DNA of 64,000 bases from Calonectria ilicicola. Its lineage: Eukaryota > Ascomycota > Sordariomycetes > Hypocreales > Nectriaceae. The position numbers and the translations under genes are program-made. The DNA lies in assembly GCA_020809705.1 (NCBI GenBank), contig CP085832.1:2046001-2110000 (forward strand), given 5' to 3'. Below the pieces are notes generated by a model. It made no database searches and was not told the origin of the DNA. It saw only the letters and a program-made list of their open reading frames with translations. Each line of letters opens with the position of its first letter. Position 1 is the first letter of the stretch. Of the stretch, positions 10,599 through 21,401 are shown piece after piece.

Positions 10599-13500
10599 CT
10601 AAGACTGGGTAGTCGCAATATCTCCGTGCTCTAAGATGTAACTCACCGTAAGCTTATCGCTTTTGATTGAACCGGCATCGGAGGTTTTGTCACCGTTTTG
10701 GGACTCAATACTCAGAGACAAGTGACTCTTGGGCGTGACAAAAGTATCCGTCAAAGCTTCGGTTTCTTGGGTCAAACTAACCGAACAGCTTCCTGACAAA
10801 TGAGGCGTTGCTGGTACTGCAACTTTTGAAACAAATTCGTCATGATCAGATATCGCACTTTGGCGCACAGAGGCCGAGATCTTGTCCCCCGAACTATGGA
10901 TCGATCTTGGCCTTGTCAGATTATTTTCGGTAACGAAGTATAATCCCTGACTTTTTAATTGATCAATCTCTTTTTCCAAAGCCTGGAATTCCTTGAATCC
11001 CGAATTGGTTGGAAGAATCTTGAGCTCCGGATATTCCAACGGGTTTGTCCCTCGCGATACAACTTGATGCAGTCGAGAATATTCCGTAGTCTCAATCTCT
11101 GCTCTGGTGGGTGAGATGAACCGTGTCAGCTTTGATTTGACTGCTTCTCTGCACCTGACGGACAGGGATCGGTCCAGTCGTTCGTCCCTAATATCCCTTG
11201 CCAAAACATTCGTATCGGTAGCCCAGGTTACATTGCCATCAGAATCAATTTTCTTCACGGCGAAATCTCTTGAATTGACATTATCCCGAATAGATGCATA
11301 CTTAGTCCTTTCTTCCCGCGTATGGGATGGGTATCTTGACCAAGCTCGGGGGGGCTTCTTCAATCTGATCGACTGTTGTGTTCCAATATTTATGACACCT
11401 TCTAAACATATTTCGGGTACCAAACACGAGTTTTGACATTGAATTCGCTCATCCGCCCGCATCTCGTCGCCCTCCGGGGTCAGTCGAGACTTTTGTCCCC
11501 TCACACGATCAACTGACAATGTGTCATTCTGGGCTTTTTTCCCATCCCATAATTTGGCATCAGCATTCTGTGACCGTTTCATGCTTGACCCAGTCTTCTG
11601 AAAAAGGCCGAGTGTACCAAGGCCGATATTCGAACTACACTTATTCTTGAGCTCGGACTTTGCACCATGCTGCCATAGACTTTTGGTATCCTCCCTTTCA
11701 TAGGGTCTCGGGTAGGTGCGAGGGCGGGCCAAGTTCATTGACAAACATGCAGGAATATTGAACGGACTTTTGATATCTTTCTCCCGTTTCGTGCCTCGGT
11801 TTTGCAAGTTGGGATCAGAAATACGGTTTAGCGTTGATATTTGTCCCTCGCTCTCATTAAGAGTTTCAGATCTTGGTTTGAGTCGCCTTGGTACCGTGAG
11901 CGCCATCTTTCTCAGAATGGCCATCTTTCTAGTTCTTTTTGGATCAGATCCAGAGAGCTCTTCACGAAATCGACTTTTAAGTGGAAACGGCCTCTTCTTG
12001 CGGGTCAATACTTCACCAAATCGTTTGTGAATAGTTTCGAGTTCAGCTTCGCGCATCAGAAAGCTACCTGTTTCTAGGTGAGACAATGAACTATCGCATG
12101 TGTCGTTGCCATGATTCTCGATGTTATCATAGAACACGGGAGTAATTGAATGATTGGATTTTGTAATCTTGTCAGTACCTCTTTCACCTAAACTCTGAAT
12201 TTCACAAATCGAGAGTGAGCTCCCAGGCCCTGTGACAAAACACGTCAGTTCGCTTTATTGCGAATTGGCTAATGAGACTCACAATCAAAAGGCGACATTT
12301 CAAGACCTTGTAGATCTTGAATATTGAGAGTGTTGAGGTTGAGCCGGGATATTTCTGGGCTATGCTGAAAGCTTGGGAGCTTTGATGGATAATTTGAAGA
12401 AGATGTATTATCAGTTGCTAAGTCGGCCACAACATCAATTTTGTCTATCTCTAAATTATTCTCCTTATTGGGGCACTTGACATCTTGAGATTGGAGGAAG
12501 CTTATTGGAGAAGAATCAGGGATTGAGATTCGAGCCCAATCTTTGGCAGCAGAGGTTTGACTCAGACTGACTGAAGAATCCAGACCCCTAGATGGCTTAC
12601 TGCAATCAACTGTTGTTTCATATTTGTCATGCCTATGCGGTTTTAGAGCACATACTTCCGGAACTCCGTCAATACTTCTGAACTTATTTTCAGCTGAAGC
12701 TTCAATCATCGCATTCGAGCTCTCATCGTCCTCTTGTGGAAGCGTTGAACTGTCTGCGGATCGTAAACCTTGTGCAATGAGCCATATTCCCAGTGCCGAG
12801 CGCCCATCAGCGGAGGATGAGGCTCTTCGACTGGAGAATCCGTTATTCGGGCCTAAAATGCGCCCAAGCCGCGAGGTGCTATTCGAAAATTGGAAGGACT
12901 TCTTTGAGCTAGCCTGTGGTAGACTTCCATGTATCGATACTGGAGCTGGACCCATGGCGACAATTGAGGGACGCAAACAACGTACTGTACCAGTAACCTC
13001 GTAGATGGATTGGTCAGAACCTCCATAGCTAGGAGCATATCCATGGTGATTAGCGTCGGACTGAGTTGTTTTGTGGGGTTCGCCATCGAGAATGAATTGT
13101 TCTGGTTCTGGCATGTGCTTGATGTTGGTGTGAGAATCGACAGCACTTGGTGTGGCAACGGCAAATTCAATGTAGTCTCTTGGGCCAGAATTAAGAACGG
13201 GAAATCTGTCAACGGATGGTGTGAGTGAAACACTAGCGGTCGGTTTATATCCCTTCTTAACATTGGCCTGCTCGGTGTGGAGTTCCTCTTGAATTCTTTT
13301 GTGCATCAACCGTTTCAATTCAGCTCGCCGGGCAACTGCTTCCTCAATGCTTCCATCTGAGGCAGGTAAGTGACACGGAATTCTGGCGCTATGACGAACG
13401 CGCTGGAGAAATTGAACTTTCATGGACTTTAGTGTGCCTTGGAATATTCTGCTACACTTTTTTCGCTCCTCATCGCTATCGAAACCATCGTCAACCGGGC

Positions 13501-13723
13501 AGTCGGGTCCCGACGCCAGCTGAGAGTCATTCAGAGAAGTTTGCGATGCTTGCCATATTTCTTGGGAAAGCCCAATAACGGGTGGAGTGGCTTGCTCGAT
13601 CTTTTTGTTTGGTTTAGCTGATGTGTGCGAGAGAGGATCGAGTCGGATGCCCACAGGCCGCAAGGAGTGCGGATGTGTTCCCCAGATGAAATCTCGAGAG
13701 CCACAACAATGGAGAAGAGACAT
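10599..13723 (-). CDS. Unrecognised large, largely disordered protein
   Basis: Two exons on the minus strand, 13723-12283 and 12229-10599, giving 1023 residues. The intron has a GTGAGT donor and a CACAG acceptor, and joining fuses the two open frames exactly in phase. I do not recognise a family. Most of the chain is Ser/Thr/Asn/Gln-rich and looks disordered. Two stretches look helical: an Arg/Glu-rich segment near residues 95-155 (EERKKCSRIFQGTL through KRLMHKRIQEELHTE) and a shorter coiled coil near the C-terminal third (EFQALEKEIDQLKSQG). Codon use is neutral, unlike MET6, which suggests low expression. The ATG at 13723 (MSLLHCCGSRDFIWG) is the first in the open frame; an upstream exon cannot be ruled out. 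The gene is divergent from MET6. Confidence 0.7.
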
Positions 13724-14729
13724 GGAAGCTCGTACTTGATTTCTGAATAGTGTCGCGGAAACAGATATGTGTCATGCAAAATTGAAGGTTTCACAAGGAG
13801 AGACCAACAGCCAAAAAGTACCAACAAGCAACGTTGAACAACGACCGAGACATGAGGACACCAAGAAGTGGAAGTGGGAGAAAGTCACAGATGAGGCTCA
13901 TTGTTTAGTAGAGGGAAGTAGCTATGTTGGTACGGGCAACTCTGAGGCCAAATATCTCCTTACATCTCTCCCGCAGCCAGCACATCATCGCGATTTAAGG
14001 AAGGTGTGGAGGATGGCATCACGTAGAGGAAAGCAGTTGCATTGCTGGCTGGCAGCAAATCCTCGTCTAGTCTGAGGGAGTTATACCACCTAATTCAATT
14101 TGCATGACTTGCGCCATAGATAGAAAAAAAAGTAGATTCCCAATTCAGGGTAGCAAGTGCTCACCATGGAATTAGTTATCTCAAGGTTGCTACATGGACA
14201 GAAAGGATTTACAGCCACGGAGTCATGACAAGGAGGACGTGCGCATTTGGTATCCACAAGCCTGCAAACATGATGGAACTTGGCATGCAAGATGGCGAGA
14301 CGGCAGGCGCGTGATTTGTTCTAGCCTCATCAAGCGCTTTGACGATGACAATCTATCGGCCTTTGCTGGCATCATATCACATAAAATGTCTCATAACACG
14401 GCGTGGGGTGAAGATGATTTTCTGCTTCATGGGGGCAAGTGGTACAGAGTGGCTGGTTAATATGGGTCATGATGGGCGACGAGGACAATAAGCGCGTGCT
14501 TAGAGCACTGAGCATGAAACATTGATGTAGAATCGATAGCAGGGGGTAATAACTTAAGTCCGGGCGGAATAACTTGGCCCAGCTCGAGTCGAGTCTCGAG
14601 TCTGGAGTCTCGGGGGTTTCTCAACAAAACCCCCCGACATCGTTCGGTGACTATAGTATGTAGCATGTGTCTGTCCGCATTGCAAAGATTACGAGACCCT
14701 GAAGCACGTGGGCCCAGCCAAGGACCCAT

Positions 14730-14779
14730 GGGCAGACGAGGGGCAGTCTCACTACCCCTCGTCTGCCCCTCGTCTGCCC
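14730..14779. repeat. 17-bp perfect inverted repeat (hairpin)
   Basis: The left arm 14730-14746 (GGGCAGACGAGGGGCAG) and right arm 14763-14779 are exact reverse complements, with a 16-base loop. The right arm lies in three direct copies of an 11-nt CCCCTCGTCTG unit, so other pairings are possible. An uninterrupted run of 14 A follows at 14820-14833. Confidence 0.8.
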
Positions 14780-15084
14780 CTCGTGCTTCGCCCGAGTTTG
14801 GACCAGGTGGGGGGCAGGCAAAAAAAAAAAAAACGCGAGGGGTGTAGTATGTACATGGCTAGCTACAGTGCGTCTGGAAGGGAAATGCAGCAGAAGGGGC
14901 AGATCAATCAAGATAGAGTAACAAGCTAGCGGACGCCTTCGCGGTGTAGGTTGGAATTGAAAGTTTTGCCCTTTTGTCGATCGCGCAATCTAAGGGATCA
15001 GAGTGTGCGGTGTGCATGCTGCATGCTGCTCGATCCTTCAGGAGCTTCAGGAGTAAGCTGCTGCTGGCTGGGTGGCAATACCTG

Positions 15085-15118
15085 GGCCGCGCCAGCACCA
15101 GCACCAGCACCAGCACCA
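15085..15118 (+). repeat. Short GCACCA tandem repeat
   Basis: Four near-perfect copies of GCACCA stand in the non-coding region upstream of MET6. This is an ordinary microsatellite-scale feature. Confidence 0.7.
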
Positions 15119-15719
15119 ACGGCACAGCGCAAATTGAATTCGAAGCTAGGCAAGTAACCAGGCAACCAAGCTCGCCTTTTCCCGCTGGGCAAGGCGGTCA
15201 ATCCCAGCAATGACAATGAGGCGATTGTCGATGGCGCAATTCGGAAGCCGAAGAATTTGCACGCCGCCAGTAGCCTGTAAGAGCAACGGAGTTGAAACTA
15301 GCTCCGCCGACAGCCCGCAACCTGGTCCATCCCCACCTTGCAAAAGCCGGCCGCCATCCGCCCACCAGCACCCGCCAGCATTCGAACTGCCCAACCCCCC
15401 GGCAACCGATCTCGCCGACCAACCACCGCCGCCGACCTGTACGAATACGTCGCTGAGAGGTACCGGTCTACAGCTCTGCTAAGCTCTTCTTGTATTAACG
15501 CCCACCAAGGAGAGCTGTCTTGTCGCTGGCCTCGCAGGGGGAGCCCCTGTCCAATCGCTGGCCTCTCTCTCACCGTCCTCTGTGACCTCGCCGCTCCCTG
15601 TCCTCTCCTTGGTGCAAGCCTGCAGTAGCTCTGTACTCGCCTCGCCTTGCCGCGTTGTCGGAGGTACAGGTCATTTGCTGGACACATGCTGCAAATTGAG
15701 AGGTCTGATTTGTACCTGG

Positions 15720-16111
15720 CTCCATCGCACATCACTGCTACCCCTCCCCCGCTTTCGGACTGGGCTCCGTCTGGTTTTTTTTTTCTTGGGCGACCTATTT
15801 TTCCATGCCGTCGCGTATCCTTTTTCTAGGCCTCCTCCCCGTCCTCCTCCTGTTTTTTTTTTCTTCCTTCTTTCATCCTCCATCTGCCCTTTCTCCTGGT
15901 CAATCCATTGCGGTACAGGCAGGGCTTTACCTCTCAGTACGTCCATCCCATCATCACCTCTGCTGACCTCTCAATCAGCTTGCCCCCCCTCCCCTCACCC
16001 CGCCGTCACCCCGCCATTCTGCTACCTTCTCACCCAATTCGAGCTTTCCTAACATCTCGATAGCTTCTTTTCCCAATATCATATCTTAGAGCAACCGGAT
16101 CAACCGCCAAA
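15720..16111 (+). promoter_or_regulatory. Pyrimidine-rich promoter and leader of MET6
   Basis: Long C/T tracts on the coding strand (about 15760-16060) lead up to the AAAATGG start context at 16112. Such CT-rich leaders are typical of strongly transcribed fungal housekeeping genes. No upstream start codon close to the gene clearly interferes. Confidence 0.5.
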
Positions 16112-18534
16112 ATGGTTCAGTCCGCCGTTCTCGGTTTCCCCCGCATGGGTGTCCTGCGTGACCTGAAGAAGGCCACCGAGGCTTGTCAGTATTTACCTTC
16201 ACTACCCCTCCATGGCCACGGCCACTGACCGATACATATAGACTGGGGTGGCAAGCTCTCTCAGGCTGAGCTCCTTGCTGAGGCCAAGCGCCTCCGTCTT
16301 GCTCACTGGAAGATCCAGAAGGATGCCGGTGTCGACATCATCCCCAGCAACGACTTCGCCCTGTACGATCAGGTCCTCCACCACATCCAGGATTTCGGTG
16401 TACGTACCCTCTCATACTTCCGCTAATACCCCCGCATCATGACTCACATACTTTTTCCTTACAGGCTGTCCCCGAGCGATACACCAAGGATGGTCTCGAC
16501 CCCATCGACCAGTACTTCGCCATGGGCCGTGGCCACCAGAAGGAGGGTGTCGATGTCCCCAGTCTGGAGATGGTCAAGTGGTTCGACTCTAACTACCACT
16601 ACGTCAAGCCCACTCTCCAGGACAACCAGACCTTCAAGCTCGCTGAGAACCCCAAGGCTGTTGCCGACTTCCTTGAGGCCAAGGAGGCTGGCATTGTCAC
16701 CCGCCCCGTCCTTGTTGGTCCCGTGAGCTTCCTCCACCTCGGAAAGGCCGACCGTGGCCAGTCCGTTGACCCCATCGACCTCCTCGAGAAGCTCCTGCCC
16801 ATCTACGAGGAGCTCCTTGCCAAGCTCAAGGCCGCTGGTGCCGAGACTGTCCAGATTGATGAGCCTGTCCTTGTCTTCGACCTCCCCGAGAAGTCCAAGG
16901 CTGCTTTCAAGCCCACCTATGAGAAGTTCGCTGCCCTTGGCGACAAGATCCCCAACCTCGTTTTCACCACCTATTTCGGTGACATCGTCCACAACCTTGA
17001 CCTCCTCCCCAAGGACATCTACGCTGTCCACATCGACCTTGTCCGCAACCCCGAGCAGCTCGAGACTGTCATTGGTGCCCTTGGCCCCAAGACCATCCTC
17101 TCTGCCGGTGTTGTCGATGGCCGCAACATCTGGAAGACCAACCTGAAGCGTGCCATTGAGATCGTTGAGACTGCCATCCAGAAGGTTGGCAAGGACCGTG
17201 TCATTGCTGCCACCTCCAGCTCCCTCCTCCACACCCCCCACACTCTCGCCAGCGAGAAGAAGCTGGATGCTGAGATTGCCGACTGGTTCTCCTTCGCCAG
17301 CGAGAAGGTCGTTGAGATCGCCATCATCGCCAAGGCTGTTACTGAGGGCCCTGCCTCCGTTGCTGACCAGCTTTCCGCCAACGCCAAGTCCATTCAGGCT
17401 CGTGCCACCTCTGACCGCACCAACGACGCTGCCGTCAAGGAGCGCCAGTCCAAGGTCACTGAGGCTGACCACAACCGCAAGTCTGAGTTCAGCGTCCGTA
17501 TTGCTCAGCAGCAGAAGAAGCTAAACCTCCCTCTCTTCCCCACCACCACCATTGGTTCTTTCCCCCAGACCAAGGACATCCGTGTTCAGCGAAACAAGTT
17601 CACCAAGAGCGAGATCACTGAGGCTGAGTACGACAAGTTCATTGAGAAGGAGATTGAGGACAACGTCAAGATCCAGGAGGAGCTTGGCCTTGATGTCTTC
17701 GTCCACGGTGAGCCTGAGCGTAACGACATGGTTCAGTTCTTCGGTGAGCGTCTTAAGGGTTACGCTTTCACCACCCACGCCTGGGTCCAGTCTTACGGAT
17801 CCCGATGCGTCCGACCTCCCATCATTGTCGGTGACATCTCCCGACCTGCCCCCATGACCGTTAAGGAGTCCAAGTACGCCGTCTCGGTCTCCAAGAAGCC
17901 CATGAAGGGTATGCTTACTGGTCCCGTCACCTGCCTCCGATGGTCTTTCCCCCGTGACGACGTCCACCAGTCCGTCCAGGCCCAGCAGCTCGCTCTGGCC
18001 CTCCGTGACGAGGTCGTCGACCTTGAGAAGGCCGGTGTCGACGTCATCCAGGTCGATGAGCCCGCTCTCCGTGAGGGTCTCCCTCTCCGCTCCGGCAAGG
18101 AACGTGACGCCTACCTCAAGTGGGCCGTCGATGCTTTCCGTCTCTCCACCACTGGTGTCGAGGACTCCACTCAGATCCACTCCCACTTCTGCTACTCTGA
18201 GTTCCAGGACTTCTTCCACGCCATTGCTGCCCTCGATGCCGATGTCCTGTCCATCGAGAACAGCAAGTCTGATGCCAAGCTCCTCAAGGTCTTCGTTGAC
18301 TCTGAGTACCCCCGCCACATCGGACCCGGTGTCTACGACATCCACTCCCCTCGTGTCCCCAGCGAGCAGGAGATCAAGGACCGCATCGAGGAGATGCTCC
18401 AGTTCCTCAAGCCTGAGCAGCTCTGGATCGACCCTGACTGCGGTCTTAAGACCCGCCAGTGGAAGGAGACCAAGGAGGCCCTCCTCAACATGGTCAACGC
18501 TGCTAAGTACTTCCGTGCTAAGTACGCCAAATAA
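16112..18534 (+). CDS. MET6: Cobalamin-independent methionine synthase (MetE/Met6)
   Basis: Three exons: 16112-16184, 16242-16399 and 16465-18534, giving 766 residues, the usual fungal length. The enzyme moves the methyl group of 5-methyltetrahydropteroyltriglutamate to homocysteine, the last step of methionine synthesis, in the cytosol. The N-terminal half starts MVQSAVLGFPRMG. The C-terminal catalytic half begins near LFPTTTIGSFPQT. The zinc/homocysteine site is intact: H651 and C653 in IHSHFCYSEF, E675 in LSIENSKSD, and C736 in IDPDCGLKTR. Codon use is extremely biased to C-ending codons, marking it as the most highly expressed gene in the window. As a result its antisense frames stay open for over 300 codons and must be ignored. 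Confidence 0.98.
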
Positions 18535-19574
18535 ATATTGGAACCACAATATTGAAGGGGTAAGGGGGCGTAAGGTGGTTGTGTCTAACTAGTTGTGCTT
18601 TTGCGGAGAGCTGTATCTTTTTGAGAACAGCTACGATTTCAACATCGGCGTTTTTGGGACTGGTCGAAAAAAGACCAGTTGTGTTTGCTGCATCCTAAAA
18701 GTTAACCTTCGGATCAGGATTGGGAATGGGACAGGAAGACGGTTGGGCGAGCGCATTCAACATATTGCATATACCCTCCCAATTGGGAGCTGATGAGGTC
18801 AATGAATCAACAGAATGACCATATTTTTCTCATGGAGAATATTTTGAGAATATCCCTTCCCCTTTGCCTTGCAATGTGACTGTGACCATCTGCTGAATCT
18901 CATGTTTGATGTGAAAATGAAGGCCCATACGAAGAGTTGTGCAGATGTGAGGCGACCACCTGCCTAAGTGCCTAGAGGGGGGAAATGATGTACGTAACTG
19001 TGAAATTAGGACGGTGAACCAAATACATTCTCAAAAAACTAACCATAGCATTAATTGTTATTCATGAATGAATGCTACATATTTTAATTGTGGCAAGTCT
19101 AAGAAAAAACCTCAAGTAAAGACTGAGCCTAGGACTCTCCGGCAGCATCAGAGCCGTAAATGTGGAATACAAATGGTATCAGGTCAGTTTTGTTGGCATT
19201 TGTCTGGCGAGTTGAAAGCGGCACAAGCATCAAGACCCACTTTGACCTTTGCACTTGTTGAAGTGGATGTTATGGAATGAATTCCTGGCATAGCACGTAA
19301 ATTTCTCACCAATACAACTGGGAAAAAAAATCATGATAAAATAAATAGATAAATATATAAAGAAAATACGCTATGCGTGATATCATTGTAGCTTCGATAT
19401 ACTCGTTTAGCCTTTTTCTTTTAATTTATCGCGAGGCTTCCTCTCCTTGTTATGGAGTAGAGTCACGTGCTCACGCGCGAAGGCCCCCAGGTCCAAACGC
19501 GGGCGCGACATCTGCTTTATTCCCAAATCAAGCCTCCATTTGGGAGCCGTGTGTTCAACCCAAGGCTTTGCAAC
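18535..19574. other. Intergenic, MET6 to AT-hook gene
   Basis: The MET6 3' flank and the AT-hook gene promoter, both on the plus strand. It is AT-rich around 19310-19370. No gene is supported. The frame of the next gene is open upstream to 19467, but the added residues are not protein-like. Confidence 0.55.
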
Positions 19575-21401
19575 ATGCCCCCAATCATTATTGCCGATTC
19601 TGACGATGAGGATAATGACTACTCTCAGCCGCATGGCCTGGAGGCTAACGGCTTGTTTGGGGACATTGGTCAAAACAATGTAGGCTCGCTGGGGGGTGTA
19701 AGCCACTCGACATCCACAGATCCGTCCTTCTTCCAGAACATTTATGATGAGCAAAATTATGCCACCCAGGAGAATACTCCTAGAGAATTTCCTGGTACGG
19801 CTATCAGGGATGGGATTTCCAGTTCGGAGATGACCGCGCCAGCGCCTTTCCAACGGGTAGTCACAGGCTTGGCTCATCCATCCTCTCTCACGTCGATTGC
19901 GGATCCAGCAACGCAGGTAGACCCCAGGACGGCAAGCAGTAGGGGGACGAACCAATGGACACAGCTTTCGACCCCAGGGAGAAAGAAGGCACCCACGGCA
20001 GTTATGGACGACCCATGGGATGTGCCAAGTAGTCCAGAGATGGGACAGTCGCGAGCAGTGTCCAAGATTCGACTGAAGCAGCCAGCATTGGGGGAGACAA
20101 AAAGGCAGGCTACCAGACCTAATCAACAAATGGCGGTTCCTTTGGATATGTTCGATCTGGCCGATCACGGGGGGGCAAATGGCCAAGCCTCTCCTGAACG
20201 GAAACGAAGGAGATTTGAATCATCATATCCAACTCAACAAAGCGCTGACGAAGTTGATTTGGTCACTCTCCCTTTCAGTAACCAACCGGGAGATACACAG
20301 ATTAGCATGCTGCCACCAACAATGCCTTTAGATAGGAATGCTTCTTTCTTTATTTCTACGAGGCCCTTGACAGAGGCTCAGAGGATGGAATACCAGAGCG
20401 TTCAGTTACCGCCCAGCGAAGGGCATCAAAATGCTTTTCCACCCATATATCAGCAAGGCATCTCGATGCCATTCTCGAGCGGGACAGCCACCAATTTCAA
20501 TACTCAACGAAGCGATGGCATTGGATTCAGTACTACCCCCTTGCCACCGACCATGGTGGAAACAGTCAGAGAGCCACCCAAGCAACCCACTCACCAACGA
20601 TTGCCCTCATCTCCTGATATCATTTCTGCAATTGAGTCGCCCCCCAGACCGAAGCAGAAGAAACAGCGGGAGAAGTTGAAGCGTGACAGGCTGCAAAGTC
20701 CTCAGAGGAATAACGAACCACTGAATCAAACGGCCCCGCCACCGCCGCCTGTGGACACCGTAGCGCAAGAGAAAGCAGTTGAACCCACAACCCAACCCGC
20801 CAAAACAAAGAAATCAAGGGGACGGCCACGGAAAAAGGACACAGATGAAGCAGTGGAAACACCTGAGAAACAGCTCGATCCTAATCCTGGAGACGTAGAA
20901 GTCAGCACAAAACAAAAAAAGAAACGAGGAAGACCGCGGAAGCAAGACAAACAACCCGAAGTTGAGGAAACCCCATCAACAGCGATAAATCTATCAAATG
21001 ATATTCCACCAACAGCTCAACCGACGCCAATGAAACCGGAAGCTGCGGTCCCGCCAGAGGCTAGCTCAAATGATGAACAGAAGAAAGTCGATTCAAAGGA
21101 CATTATCGAGACTGTTACACCAAAACCCAAAGGAAGAAAGCCAAAGAAGACAGCGCTGAAAGAAGCCAGTCCTAATCCCGTTGTGCCAAATGATGTTGAG
21201 ACTCCTGAGAAAAGTGAAAAGTCCACATCACCAGAGGCAGTAGCAACGGAGATAGAAGAGAAGCCGACTCCCCCGGCTCCTAAAAGTGTTACAAAACCGA
21301 GAGGCTTAGCCGAACTCACTGCAATGAGCAAGCCAATGTATCGCGTTGGGCTAAGTAAGAGGTCAAGAATTGCACCGTTGCTCAAGTCTCTACGAAAATG
21401 A
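19575..21401 (+). CDS. AT-hook DNA-binding protein with SIM-like N-terminus
   Basis: A single exon of 608 residues from the ATG at 19575. An in-frame ATG at 19467 would add 36 residues, but MPPIIIADSDDED is the more natural beginning. That start (hydrophobic III followed by acidic residues and serine) has the form of a SUMO-interacting motif. The middle is disordered and Pro/Ser/Gln-rich, with a basic RKRRRF patch near residue 215. Two clear AT-hooks follow, SRGRPRKK near 414-421 and KRGRPRKQ near 448-456, plus a degenerate one (KGRKPKK) near 517. The extreme C-terminus, YRVGLSKRSRIAPLLK, is compact and basic after a long disordered tail and looks like a functional peptide. A nuclear, AT-rich-DNA-binding role is well supported; the process it serves is not known from the sequence. 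Confidence 0.8.
   Translation: MPPIIIADSDDEDNDYSQPHGLEANGLFGDIGQNNVGSLGGVSHSTSTDPSFFQNIYDEQNYATQENTPREFPGTAIRDGISSSEMTAPAPFQRVVTGLAHPSSLTSIADPATQVDPRTASSRGTNQWTQLSTPGRKKAPTAVMDDPWDVPSSPEMGQSRAVSKIRLKQPALGETKRQATRPNQQMAVPLDMFDLADHGGANGQASPERKRRRFESSYPTQQSADEVDLVTLPFSNQPGDTQISMLPPTMPLDRNASFFISTRPLTEAQRMEYQSVQLPPSEGHQNAFPPIYQQGISMPFSSGTATNFNTQRSDGIGFSTTPLPPTMVETVREPPKQPTHQRLPSSPDIISAIESPPRPKQKKQREKLKRDRLQSPQRNNEPLNQTAPPPPPVDTVAQEKAVEPTTQPAKTKKSRGRPRKKDTDEAVETPEKQLDPNPGDVEVSTKQKKKRGRPRKQDKQPEVEETPSTAINLSNDIPPTAQPTPMKPEAAVPPEASSNDEQKKVDSKDIIETVTPKPKGRKPKKTALKEASPNPVVPNDVETPEKSEKSTSPEAVATEIEEKPTPPAPKSVTKPRGLAELTAMSKPMYRVGLSKRSRIAPLLKSLRK

Larger units (their letters stand above)
13724..16111. other. 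Intergenic between divergent genes, MET6 promoter side
   Basis: About 2.4 kb separates the start codons of the 1023-residue gene and MET6. It contains a 17-bp hairpin plus A14 tract (14730-14833), a short GCACCA tandem run near 15090-15118 and a pyrimidine-rich leader from about 15720. I see no gene I would defend. An 88-codon open frame at 14194-14460 is treated as chance. Confidence 0.55.

Noticed and set aside
14194..14460. 88-codon ATG open frame, Trp/His/Asp-containing
   Set aside because: No family resemblance, neutral codon use, and it stands alone between two real promoters. Chance is the simpler reading.
16459..18549. Open frames over 300 codons antisense to MET6
   Set aside because: They are products of the strong C-ending codon bias of MET6. 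They encode Leu/Val/Gly/Asp-rich nonsense and have no independent signals.
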